51,088 nucleotides of DNA from Desulfobulbaceae bacterium (lineage in GTDB: Bacteria; Desulfobacterota; Desulfobulbia; Desulfobulbales; Desulfocapsaceae), in assembly GCA_011390165.1 (NCBI GenBank), contig JAABSV010000030.1:1-51088 (forward strand), in the 5' to 3' direction. The stretch's first letter is position 1. Every line of letters starts with the position of its first letter. Below are positions 24,689-32,751 of this stretch, piece by piece. Under the pieces are notes generated by a model. The model had not been told where the DNA came from, ran no database searches, and saw nothing but the letters and a program-made list of their open reading frames with translations. Position numbers and translations under genes: made by a program.

Positions 24689-27600
24689 ATGATCCAGACT
24701 CCCCTCCCAAACGTGTACCCGACGAGCAACAACCAACCATCAATACGCCCACAGATACAACGACTTCCTTTCCATGGATTAACCGCCGGCCTGGCGGTTT
24801 TTCTGCTTCTGGCCGTTGCCGCCCCCCTCTCCGCCGAATCGAATATCAAGGGGGCGGTGCTCAATGTACCCACCAAGATTGACCGGGATGTTAATATTGC
24901 CATCGGTCAGGACAACAAGGCCAGGCAATCCTCCATCGTTCTGAAGAACATCGATATGAACGGGATCATGGTCAACAAGGTGAAGAGCGATCCCAGTGTC
25001 AACATCGCCATCGGCCAGCGCAACGAGGCCAATCAGGACTCCATCGTTGCCGAAGGGGGAAAGATCAACGGGGTGGTGGTCAATACCGCTGATACCAAAA
25101 ACTCGGTCAATGTGGCCATTGGCCAGGATAACCTTGCCAACCAGTCGTCGATTAAAATGCGCGACACCGACCTGAAGGGGGCGGTGGTCAACACTTCCCG
25201 GGGGCAGAATCTGGTCAATGTGGCCATCGGCCGTGAGAACACCGCCGACCAGGCCTCTGTGCGTCTGGAGGGAAGCAAGATCAACGGGGCGGTGGTCAAC
25301 ACTTCCGACAGCAAGAATCTGGTCAATGTGGCCATCGGTAATGAAAACACGGCCACCCAGGCCTCCACCACCATTCAGGACTCCAAGGTAAACGGGGTTG
25401 TGGCCAACGTATCCCGGGGTCAGAATCTGGTGAACGCCGCCATCGGCAACAACAATACCGCCACCCAGAGTTCGGTGGCGATAGAGGGAAGCAAGGTGAG
25501 TGGCGCGGTGGTCAACACCACCACCGGCAAAAATCTGGTGAACGTCGCCATCGGTAATGACAACGTCGCCTCCCAGGCCTCCACCCTGATCAAGGACTCC
25601 GAAGTGAGCGGGGCGGTAGTCAACACCTCCAAGGGGGATAGCCGGGTCAACGTCGCCATCGGCAGCCAGGCCCGGGCCGAGCAGGATGTGGTACGGATCG
25701 AAGACAGCCAGGTGAGCGGTGCGGTGGTCAACACCTCCGCCGTCGGCAACGCAGTAAACGTGGCCATCGGCAACGAGGTGACCGCCACCCAGGCCTCCAC
25801 CATCATTGAAAACTCGCAGGTGAACGGGGCGGTGATCAACACGGTGACCGGAGACAATGCGGTGAATGTGGCCATTGGCAACAAGACCACCGCCACCCAG
25901 TCGTCGGTGGTTATCGAGGGGTCGAAGGTTGACGGGGCGGTACTCAACACCTCGGCGGTGAAAAATGCAGTGAATGTGGCCATCGGTAACGAAACCACCG
26001 CCACCCAGGCCTCGACGATGATCAAGGATTCCGAGGTGAAGGGGGTAACTGTCAATACCGCCATTGGCCAAAATGCGGTAAATGCTGCCATCGGCAACAA
26101 GGCCACTGCCACCCAGTCCAGCATCGTCCTGGAACGGAGCAAGGTCGAGGGGGCGGTGATCAATACCACTGTGACCAAAAACGCGGTGAACGTGGCCATC
26201 GGTAACGAGACCACCGCCACCCAGGGTTCGACGATGATGAAGGACAGCGAACTCAAGGGGGTGACGGTGAACACCGTCGCCGCTCAGAACGTGGTGAACG
26301 CGGCGATCGGCAACAAGACCGAGGCGACCCAGTCCTCCATAATCCTCGAACGGAGCAAGGTGACCGGAGCGATTGTCAATACCACTGCCGCCCAGAATGC
26401 CGTCAATGCCGCCATTGGCAATGAAACTTCGGCGACGCAGGCGTCCACGGTTCTGGAAGACAGCAAACTGAAAGGGGCGATCGTCAATACGGCGGCGGGG
26501 CAGAATCTGGTCAACGTGGCGCTCGGCAACAAGAGCGAGGCCAATCAGGTGGCGGTAATCGCCAAAGGGAGCAAGATTGATGGCGCCATAGTCAACACCT
26601 CGGTGGCGCAAAATCCGGTGAACGTGGCCATCGGCAATGAAAGCTCGGCCAGCCAGACATCGGCTATCTTGAAAGATTCCACCCTGAAGGGGGCCATTGT
26701 CAACACCACCGGCGCCCAGAATATCGTCAATGCGGCGATCGGCAATCAGGTCGAGGTCAACCAGGTCAGCGCTAAGTTGAAAGATACCCAGGTAGAGGGT
26801 GCGATTGTCAATACCGCGGTGGGCAAGGACTTTGTCAATGCCGGAATCGGCAACGATATCCGGCTGAACCAGATCAGTACGGTGCTTGATAAGAGCAAGG
26901 TGAGTGGCGCCGTGGTCAATACCGGGGTGGGCGCCGGCGCGGTAAATCTGGGCGTGGGCAACCAGATCGAGGCCAACCAGGCTTCCCTCAAGGCAACTGG
27001 TGGCGATATCAGCGGTACCGTGGTCAATACGGTTGGCGGCGCTTCGGTGAACCTGGCCCTCGGCAACCAGATAGAGGCCAATCAGGCGGCAGTGGCCGCC
27101 CGGGGTACCGATATCCGTGGCACGGTGGTCAACAGTGCCGTCGGTGGGGCGGTGAACCTCGCCCTTGGCAACCAGATTGATGCCAATCAGGCGGCGGTAA
27201 AGGCGGACCAGTCGCGGATCAACGGCACGGTGGTCAATACCGCCGCCGGTGCCGGAGTAAACCTCGCCCTCGGTAACCAGATCGAAGCCAACCAGGCGGC
27301 AGTGAGCATGCAGGGGTCGAGTATTGATGGAACGGTGGTCAACACCGTTGCCGGTGCCGGAGTAAACCTGGCTCTTGGCAACCAGATAGAGGCCAATCAG
27401 GCGGCATTGAGCATGAAGGGGTCGGAGATGAGCGGCTCCGTCATCAATACCGTTGCCGGTGCCGGGGTGAATCTTGCTCTCGGTAACCAGATAGAGGCCA
27501 ACCAGGCGGCAGTGAACATGCAGAATTCGAAGATGAACGGGACGGTGGTAAACACCGTCGCCGGCGCCGGGGTTAATCTTGCCCTGGGGAACAATATCGA

Positions 27601-28597
27601 GGCCAACCAGGCAGCGGTGAGTATGAAGGGGTCCAGTCTAAACGGCAATGTCATCAATACCGTGGGTGGGGCGGCGGTTAACCTTGCCCTGGGCAACAAC
27701 GCCAAGGCCAACCAGGCGGCGGTCAGTATGCAGGACTCCAAGCTGGGCGGGTCAACCGTCAATACCGTGGGCGGTGCCGCCGTCAACCTGGCTTTAGGAA
27801 GTGGTGCCGAGGCCAACCAGGCGGCGGTGAGCATGAAAGGCTCCACCCTCGCCGGCGGGGCGGTCAATACGGTTGCCGGTGCTGCCGTCAACCTGGCCCT
27901 GGGGAGCGGGGCCAAGGCCAATCAGGCCGCGGTAAAAATGGAAAACAGTACGGTGGGTGGCAAGGTGACCAACACCGTGGCCGGTGCTGCCGCCAACCTG
28001 GCGCTGGGCGGCGGTGCCGAGGCCAACCAGGGTGCGGCGGTTCTTTCCGGCAGCACCGTCAAGGGAAATATCACCAATACCGTGGCCGGTGCCGCCGTCA
28101 ACCTGGCGGCCGGTGGCGGTTCGGTGGCGAACCAGGGCGCCGTCAAGGCGGTGAACAGTACGGTCGGTGGTAATATCAACAATACCGTCGGCGGTGCGGC
28201 TGCCAACCTGGCACTGGGCGGCAGGGCCAATCAGGGCGCTGTTGATCTGCAGAACGCAACGGTGCGGGGAAGTATCAGTAATACCGTTGGTGGGGGAGCG
28301 TTGAACCTCGCGGCAGGTTCCGGATCCAGAGCGAATATGGGTTCCACCGTGGTCAGGGGGGGGAGTGTCGGGTCTGTTTCCACCCATGTTTCCGGAGGTG
28401 CCCTCAATCTGGCTCTGGGTGGTGAAGCCAACTCAGGTGCCGTGGTAGTGGGGAGCGGCAGTATCGGCAATGCCTCCGTGTACTCCGGTGTAGGGATTGT
28501 CGTAAACGATGTGGAATCACCGCTCAGTTTCGGGCAAAATATCAATATCGCAACGGGAGGGCAGACTTCGAACAAAAACTCTGTTATTGTCAAGTAG
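24689..28597 (+). CDS. Giant secreted curlin-like repeat protein
   Basis: A 1302-residue exported protein made almost wholly of tandem repeats. After a long signal peptide (basic 30-residue start, LAVFLLLAVAAPLSAE core, cleavage near residue 50) come about 34 units. The first twenty are 36 residues long and follow the pattern xxGAVVNTxxxxNxVNVAIGNxxxATQASxxIxxSx. Later units are 35 residues, with GVNLALGNQIEANQAAV, and the last few decay. Conserved Asn, Gly, Ala and Gln at fixed spacing resemble curlin repeats of CsgA, and the composition (Ala, Val, Asn, Gly; no Cys or Trp, almost no aromatics) suits a beta-solenoid or amyloid fibre. A CsgG-like channel gene lies downstream. A fibre subunit is inferred; YadA-type head repeats are an alternative but have a different period. 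Confidence 0.85.
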   Translation: MIQTPLPNVYPTSNNQPSIRPQIQRLPFHGLTAGLAVFLLLAVAAPLSAESNIKGAVLNVPTKIDRDVNIAIGQDNKARQSSIVLKNIDMNGIMVNKVKSDPSVNIAIGQRNEANQDSIVAEGGKINGVVVNTADTKNSVNVAIGQDNLANQSSIKMRDTDLKGAVVNTSRGQNLVNVAIGRENTADQASVRLEGSKINGAVVNTSDSKNLVNVAIGNENTATQASTTIQDSKVNGVVANVSRGQNLVNAAIGNNNTATQSSVAIEGSKVSGAVVNTTTGKNLVNVAIGNDNVASQASTLIKDSEVSGAVVNTSKGDSRVNVAIGSQARAEQDVVRIEDSQVSGAVVNTSAVGNAVNVAIGNEVTATQASTIIENSQVNGAVINTVTGDNAVNVAIGNKTTATQSSVVIEGSKVDGAVLNTSAVKNAVNVAIGNETTATQASTMIKDSEVKGVTVNTAIGQNAVNAAIGNKATATQSSIVLERSKVEGAVINTTVTKNAVNVAIGNETTATQGSTMMKDSELKGVTVNTVAAQNVVNAAIGNKTEATQSSIILERSKVTGAIVNTTAAQNAVNAAIGNETSATQASTVLEDSKLKGAIVNTAAGQNLVNVALGNKSEANQVAVIAKGSKIDGAIVNTSVAQNPVNVAIGNESSASQTSAILKDSTLKGAIVNTTGAQNIVNAAIGNQVEVNQVSAKLKDTQVEGAIVNTAVGKDFVNAGIGNDIRLNQISTVLDKSKVSGAVVNTGVGAGAVNLGVGNQIEANQASLKATGGDISGTVVNTVGGASVNLALGNQIEANQAAVAARGTDIRGTVVNSAVGGAVNLALGNQIDANQAAVKADQSRINGTVVNTAAGAGVNLALGNQIEANQAAVSMQGSSIDGTVVNTVAGAGVNLALGNQIEANQAALSMKGSEMSGSVINTVAGAGVNLALGNQIEANQAAVNMQNSKMNGTVVNTVAGAGVNLALGNNIEANQAAVSMKGSSLNGNVINTVGGAAVNLALGNNAKANQAAVSMQDSKLGGSTVNTVGGAAVNLALGSGAEANQAAVSMKGSTLAGGAVNTVAGAAVNLALGSGAKANQAAVKMENSTVGGKVTNTVAGAAANLALGGGAEANQGAAVLSGSTVKGNITNTVAGAAVNLAAGGGSVANQGAVKAVNSTVGGNINNTVGGAAANLALGGRANQGAVDLQNATVRGSISNTVGGGALNLAAGSGSRANMGSTVVRGGSVGSVSTHVSGGALNLALGGEANSGAVVVGSGSIGNASVYSGVGIVVNDVESPLSFGQNINIATGGQTSNKNSVIVK
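24842..28594. repeat. ~34 tandem 108/105-bp coding repeats
   Basis: The DNA repeats with a 108-bp period (36 codons) up to about 26,980, then 105 bp to about 28,180, then irregularly. Units between about 27,030 and 27,800 are the most alike at the DNA level, indicating the most recent duplication. Confidence 0.85.
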
Positions 28598-28638
28598 GCT
28601 GAACCAACCGAAAAAAATTAATGAAGAGGGTGGATGTC

Positions 28639-29598
28639 ATGAAAAAGAGAATACTTGTCAGTGCGCTGAGTCTGGTTGTGATGATGGGAGTTACTACTGC
28701 TTGGGCCGCTTCCAAAATAGACGGCAAGGTGACCAACCAGAGCCAGGTCGAGCAGGCGGCCAACATCGCCATCGGCGAGAACAACAAGGCGAGAATGGGC
28801 TCGATCAGCATGAAGGACAGCTCGGTGGGCAAGACCGGCCAGGTGACCAACCAGAGCCAGGTGAAGCAGGCTGCCAACATCGCCATCGGCAAGGGCAATG
28901 AGGCCAACATGGGCTCGATCGGCATGCAGAACGCCAAGGTCGAAGGCAAGCTGACCAACCAGTCGCAGGTGAAGCAGGCGGCCAACATCGCCATCGGCGA
29001 GAACAACAAGGCCAACATGGGCTCGGTGAACATGACCGGCGGCTCCATCGGCAAGACCGGGGTGGTCACCAACCAGAGCCAGGTGCAGCAGGCCGCCAAC
29101 ATCGCCATCGGCAAGGGCAACACCGCCAACATGGGTTCGATCAACATGCAGAATGCCAAGATTGACGGCAAACTGACCAACCAGTCGCAGGTGAAGCAGG
29201 CGGCCAACATCGCCATCGGCGAGAACAACACCGCCAACATGGGCTCGGTGAACATGACCGGCGGCTCCATCGGCAAGACCGGCTCGGTAACCAACCAGAG
29301 CAGGGTTGAGCAGGCGGCCAACATCGCCATCGGCAAGGGCAACACCGCCAACATGGGCTCGATCAACATGCAGAACAGCAAAGTTGATGGCCGGGTTCTC
29401 AATCAGTCGCAGGTGAAGCAGGCGGCCAACATCGCCATCGGCGAGAACAACACCGCCAACATGGGCTCGGTGAACCTGAAGAACAGCACGGTCGGCAAGA
29501 CCGGTGTCCTGGTCAACCAGTCCAATGTCAAGCAGGCTGCCAACATCGCCATCGGCAAGGGCAATGAGGCCAGCATGGGTTCGGTAACCGTTGAATAG
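28639..29598 (+). CDS. Second secreted curlin-like repeat protein
   Basis: A 319-residue exported protein: signal peptide to TTAWA (residue 23), then eight units to the end. The core of each unit is NQSQVKQAANIAIG, then ExNKANMGS or KGNTANMGS, which keeps the curlin-like spacing of Ser, Gln, Asn, Gly, Asn, Ala. Linkers alternate between a short KVDGKL type and a longer SIGKTGVV type, so units alternate 36 and 38 residues and the true period is 74. There is no Cys or aromatic residue in the repeats. AGGGTGG fits the ATG at 28639 (five-base gap). It lies 41 bases after the giant repeat gene, so they are co-transcribed. A minor fibre subunit or nucleator is inferred by analogy with CsgB. Confidence 0.85.
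   Translation: MKKRILVSALSLVVMMGVTTAWAASKIDGKVTNQSQVEQAANIAIGENNKARMGSISMKDSSVGKTGQVTNQSQVKQAANIAIGKGNEANMGSIGMQNAKVEGKLTNQSQVKQAANIAIGENNKANMGSVNMTGGSIGKTGVVTNQSQVQQAANIAIGKGNTANMGSINMQNAKIDGKLTNQSQVKQAANIAIGENNTANMGSVNMTGGSIGKTGSVTNQSRVEQAANIAIGKGNTANMGSINMQNSKVDGRVLNQSQVKQAANIAIGENNTANMGSVNLKNSTVGKTGVLVNQSNVKQAANIAIGKGNEASMGSVTVE
28711..29595. repeat. Eight coding repeats with a 222-bp super-period
   Basis: Alternating 108- and 114-bp units; GAGAACAACxxxGCCAACATGGGCTC-type blocks (key bases only) recur almost unchanged in DNA. This is close to recent duplication or ongoing homogenisation. Confidence 0.8.
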
Positions 29599-29727
29599 GT
29601 AGGATGAGGCAAAGCCGGCAGCAGACAGCCGCTTCGAATGTGTGGGGCGGAGGTCGGCTGTCGGCGACAGACTGGCGCCGAAGTGGAGGGTTCCTGTCGG
29701 TAATTCTGGTAAAAAGAGAGTGAAGAG

Positions 29728-30066
29728 ATGAAAACATTACACCTGTTGGCCATGATATCCCTTTTCTCGTTGCCGTTGCTGGCGGGTTCCGCTCTGGCGA
29801 GTGATCTTGATGACGGTATCGCCAAGTTCACCGATGATGGTATAGACAAGTATGACGAGTTGGGGAAGAGCGACCAGAATATCAAGTTTATCGTGATGAA
29901 CGCCAAAAGCAAGGCGGCGATGATGAAGGGGAATCGCGACAAGAAAGGGGCAAATTCCGGGGATGCCAACATGAACAGCGTGGTGTTGGGTGCCGGCAGC
30001 AACGTCCGTGGTGATATTTATATTATCGATCAAAGCAAAGGCCCGAAGACCAATGTTGCCGACTGA
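29728..30066 (+). CDS. Small secreted protein with a partial repeat unit
   Basis: A 112-residue exported protein: signal peptide to GSALA (residue 24), an acidic stretch with two similar DDGI pieces, a basic middle (NAKSKAAMMKGNRDKKG), and a C-terminal ANMNSVVLGAGSNVRGDI that lines up with the ANMGSVxxxxGSxxGxx part of the repeats in the two preceding proteins. It may cap or nucleate the fibre; this is inference from similarity and position. GAGTGAAGAG before the ATG serves as ribosome site. The 129 bases upstream hold no gene; GACAGCCG and CGGCTGTC there could pair over a large loop. Confidence 0.72.
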   Translation: MKTLHLLAMISLFSLPLLAGSALASDLDDGIAKFTDDGIDKYDELGKSDQNIKFIVMNAKSKAAMMKGNRDKKGANSGDANMNSVVLGAGSNVRGDIYIIDQSKGPKTNVAD

Positions 30067-30115
30067 TCTCGGTATGAAATGTTTTCCTGCCACCATTCTA
30101 TTGGATAAGATACCT

Positions 30116-31570
30116 ATGAAAGCGTTGAACTGTACTCTTTCGTTTGTGCCGCACGGGAAGTTGAGAACTCTGCTCACAACGGTACTGTTGGTGCCGGGCC
30201 TGTTCTTCTTTTCTGCCTGTGGTGAGATGAATCCGCAGAACGTTGATATCGAGTTGAAGGAGAGCGCGCCGGTCGAGAAGGTCACTAACTACACCCAGGC
30301 ACTGATCGATCTTGGTTTGATGTCGGAGATCTACGACACGGGATTGATGAAGGTGCAGAGTCAGGATATCGGCGATGAGACGGGCACCTCAGTGAGCACC
30401 GGTGGCGAGATTCAGCGAAGTATCACGGAAATCATGAAAAGTACGCTGAATTCCATCGGTGGTAACGTCATCTTCATCGCCTACGATCCGGCCTATATCC
30501 AGAATCAGATGGTTTCCGGATACAGCAGTTTTGATGACAAGCTCATTCCTGATGTGGTGATCACCGGTGGTATAACCGAGTTTGATCGCGGGCTGGAGAC
30601 CCGCGGCGAGGGAACCAATGCCGACGTGGAAGCAGATTTTCGCGGTTTTGCCGACTGGCTACCTTCGAAAACAGCGGGGGTCAGCTATGGGGATACAGGC
30701 AAAACCGGTACGGCCAGGATAACCCTTGACTTTAACCTGAAAGATTTTCGTACCCTGGCCGGCATCCCGCGGATGACCACCACCAACAGCATGGAGGTGT
30801 ACAAGGGCCTGCAGGAACAGGAGGTGGGTATCACCCTTTTCGGGCCCACCTTTGGGCTGAAGGGGTCGATCAAAAAAGTTCAGGGCCGGCATGAGGCAGT
30901 TCGGGTACTGGTTCAGGTGAGTATGATCCAGATGATCGGCAAGTACCTGGCCCTGCCCTACTGGCGGTTGCTTGGGGATGATGTCTATCCCGATAAAATT
31001 GTTCTCGATTCAATTGCGGCAACCTACTACCGGATGGAAGTCAGCGACCGGGTTGGGGCCGTCCAGCAGTGGTTGATCCTGCACGGCTACGATGTTGAGA
31101 TCAACAATACCATGGACCAGAAAACCTTAGCCGCCCTGCAGAGCTTCAACCCCACCCTGGCTGCTGGGGGAAACATCAGTGAGCAGCTCTTTACCGAGCT
31201 CTACCTGAACATCCCGATCACCCGTCAGGCCTATGGACAACGGAACAAGATCAACCAGTATTTTGTCAAGATGATGGAAGAGCAGGAAGCGGCTGAGAGA
31301 CGCGCGGCGGCGGCCCAGGCTGCACCGAAGAAGCAGGCACCTCCACCTCCACCAAAACAGGAGGTGCAGGAGATCCCGCCGCAGGCAGTGGCAGCGGCTC
31401 CGCCCCAGGAAGTGGCGCCAGTTCAAGAAGTGGCACCGGTTCAGGAAGTGGCGCAGGCCCAGCAGCAGCCCAAGGCCGAGGTGTTGACACCGCCGCAGCA
31501 GCAGGCGGCGGCGGCGGCGAGCAGGGCGCCGAAGAAGTTTGGCCGCCAGCTTTCGGCCGATGACTGGTGA
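30116..31570 (+). CDS. CsgG/HfaB-like outer-membrane secretion lipoprotein
   Basis: A 484-residue lipoprotein: signal peptide with a lipobox-like FFSAC (Cys35), then a CsgG-type domain (about 40-295) including MKSTLNSIGGNVIFIAYDP, DVVITGGITEFDRG, and TARITLDFNLKDFRT (the amphipathic strands that form the nonameric pore in CsgG). From about 305 to 375 there is a peptidoglycan-binding-like module (VGAVQQWLILHGYDVE, TLAALQSFN), and residues 385-484 are a Pro/Gln/Ala-rich tail with PVQEVAPVQEVA repeats. CsgG exports curli subunits in E. coli, so the two repeat proteins before it are the obvious cargo (inference). The ribosome site is weak (GGATAAG); an in-frame ATG at 30074 is possible. Confidence 0.8.
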   Translation: MKALNCTLSFVPHGKLRTLLTTVLLVPGLFFFSACGEMNPQNVDIELKESAPVEKVTNYTQALIDLGLMSEIYDTGLMKVQSQDIGDETGTSVSTGGEIQRSITEIMKSTLNSIGGNVIFIAYDPAYIQNQMVSGYSSFDDKLIPDVVITGGITEFDRGLETRGEGTNADVEADFRGFADWLPSKTAGVSYGDTGKTGTARITLDFNLKDFRTLAGIPRMTTTNSMEVYKGLQEQEVGITLFGPTFGLKGSIKKVQGRHEAVRVLVQVSMIQMIGKYLALPYWRLLGDDVYPDKIVLDSIAATYYRMEVSDRVGAVQQWLILHGYDVEINNTMDQKTLAALQSFNPTLAAGGNISEQLFTELYLNIPITRQAYGQRNKINQYFVKMMEEQEAAERRAAAAQAAPKKQAPPPPPKQEVQEIPPQAVAAAPPQEVAPVQEVAPVQEVAQAQQQPKAEVLTPPQQQAAAAASRAPKKFGRQLSADDW

Positions 31571-31641
31571 TGCTGCGTGCGTTATTAGTGGGCTCGGCCG
31601 GCATTGAGATAAATTTTGTCCATAAAAGGAGTGTGACCGCT

Positions 31642-32379
31642 ATGTTGGCGAAGAATAAGGTGTTTGTTGTGGTGTTGATTTCCATCTTTGTCGGCGTTGG
31701 CATGGCGGTAGCCGGCAACAAAAAGATCATGTCGACCCGGGCGGCCCGGGTACTGGCTGAGCGGGCGATTGTCGAATCGGTGTACGGTTTGAAGATCCGG
31801 GCTTCTGAAGAGGTGGTTGACATGGTTGCCGCCAGTTTTGTCGGCAAGACCGAGTCCAAGACCAGTGCCGATATTCAGGGCATCAAGATAGAGGAGGTCC
31901 TCTACGATGCCGAGAAGGATATTGCTCAGGCGACAGCGACCATCACCCTCGATGAAATCGAAAATATCGATGGACAGGTTCTCAATCTGCAGGGCAAGAC
32001 CTTTCGCCGGGTTGCCTTCGCTACCTCGACTCCGGCCAATGCCGGCCCGATCCGGGCGCTGCGGGCCGCCGAACTTGATGGCTACAAAAACCTGGTGAAG
32101 GTGGTTGTCGGCTTCACCCTGGAGAGCCAGACCACGGTGGAAAATTACATGCTCACCTCCGATGTGGTGAAAACGCAGGTGCTGGCCACAACCTATCTGG
32201 CTAATCTGGCTGATTACGGCTGGGACGAAGAGGGGAACGCCTTTGTCAAGTTTCAGGTTATTGTCAAGGATATTGAAGATATTCTCGGGACCACCATTCC
32301 CGGTGTAGGTGATGTGATCGAGGTGGAAGGGCAGGGTGCGGTCTACGACGACTTTTCCGAGGCCAACAAACAGGGGTAA
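31642..32379 (+). CDS. Secreted LPP20-like protein
   Basis: A 245-residue exported protein with signal peptide VFVVVLISIFVGVGMAVAG and no lipobox. The mature part begins with STRAARVLAERAIVESVYG, then an alpha/beta region with TATITLDEIENIDG and LRAAELDGYKNLVKVVVGF, the pattern of the LPP20 family of exported proteins, which are often found beside CsgG-like proteins. The molecular role is unknown; an assembly or lipoprotein accessory factor is inferred. AGGAG at about 31627 decides the ATG at 31642 over the upstream in-frame start inside the CsgG-like gene. Confidence 0.7.
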   Translation: MLAKNKVFVVVLISIFVGVGMAVAGNKKIMSTRAARVLAERAIVESVYGLKIRASEEVVDMVAASFVGKTESKTSADIQGIKIEEVLYDAEKDIAQATATITLDEIENIDGQVLNLQGKTFRRVAFATSTPANAGPIRALRAAELDGYKNLVKVVVGFTLESQTTVENYMLTSDVVKTQVLATTYLANLADYGWDEEGNAFVKFQVIVKDIEDILGTTIPGVGDVIEVEGQGAVYDDFSEANKQG

Positions 32380-32385
32380 GACGAT

Positions 32386-32411
32386 ACCGGTCCAGCCTGG
32401 GCTGGACCGGT
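32386..32411 (+). terminator. Perfect 12-bp hairpin inside the fibre operon
   Basis: ACCGGTCCAGCC pairs with GGCTGGACCGGT over a two-base centre, seven bases after the LPP20-like stop. There is no T tract, so it is more likely an mRNA-stabilising or attenuating structure than a full terminator. Confidence 0.45.
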
Positions 32412-32436
32412 TCGAATCGCTGGAGGGGGTTCGGTT

Positions 32437-32751
32437 ATGAACAGCAACAGAAAGGTATGGCGCGACAGGCTTGTTGGTTTTTTTCTCGGAATGGTTTCGG
32501 TGGCCGGGGTTGCCTTGCTGTTGGGGGCAACCTCAGAAGCTGGTAATACCACATTGAACTTCGGCAGGTACCAGTTGTCTTCCTGGGCGACACAGTTGAA
32601 CAGTGACGGGGGGATATTCGGTGCTTTTTTGGTGGATACCGCCTCTGGTGATACCCGCACAGTCTATGTACGCACTTATGGGAGGGTCCCTGATGTCAGC
32701 AAAACACTTGTCAACAATCTCAGAAAACCCTTCCATGCCATTGACCAGTAA
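32437..32751 (+). CDS. Small membrane-anchored protein of unknown function
   Basis: A 104-residue protein with one N-terminal helix (LVGFFLGMVSVAGVALLLGA) and a small extracytoplasmic domain reading TLNFGRYQLSSWATQL then GAFLVDTASGDTRTVYVR, which looks like a short antiparallel beta domain. Not assigned to a family. GGAGGGGG lies before the ATG. Its 3' end overlaps the next gene by 59 bases in a different frame, so the two are co-expressed; a role in fibre assembly is suggested only by position. Confidence 0.62.
   Translation: MNSNRKVWRDRLVGFFLGMVSVAGVALLLGATSEAGNTTLNFGRYQLSSWATQLNSDGGIFGAFLVDTASGDTRTVYVRTYGRVPDVSKTLVNNLRKPFHAIDQ

Noticed and set aside
24779..26611. 610-codon minus-strand open frame opposite the giant repeat gene
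   Set aside because: Any frame that lacks a stop in one repeat unit stays open in all units; no signal peptide or ribosome site.
24842..28594. YadA-type trimeric autotransporter head
   Set aside because: The AIGxxxxA motif is reminiscent, but YadA head repeats are about 14 residues, and no stalk or membrane anchor domain follows; a 35-36-residue period fits poorly.
29599..29727. c-di-GMP riboswitch before the 112-residue secreted protein
   Set aside because: A GGCAAAGCC piece looked suggestive, but the rest of the conserved core and stems could not be found.
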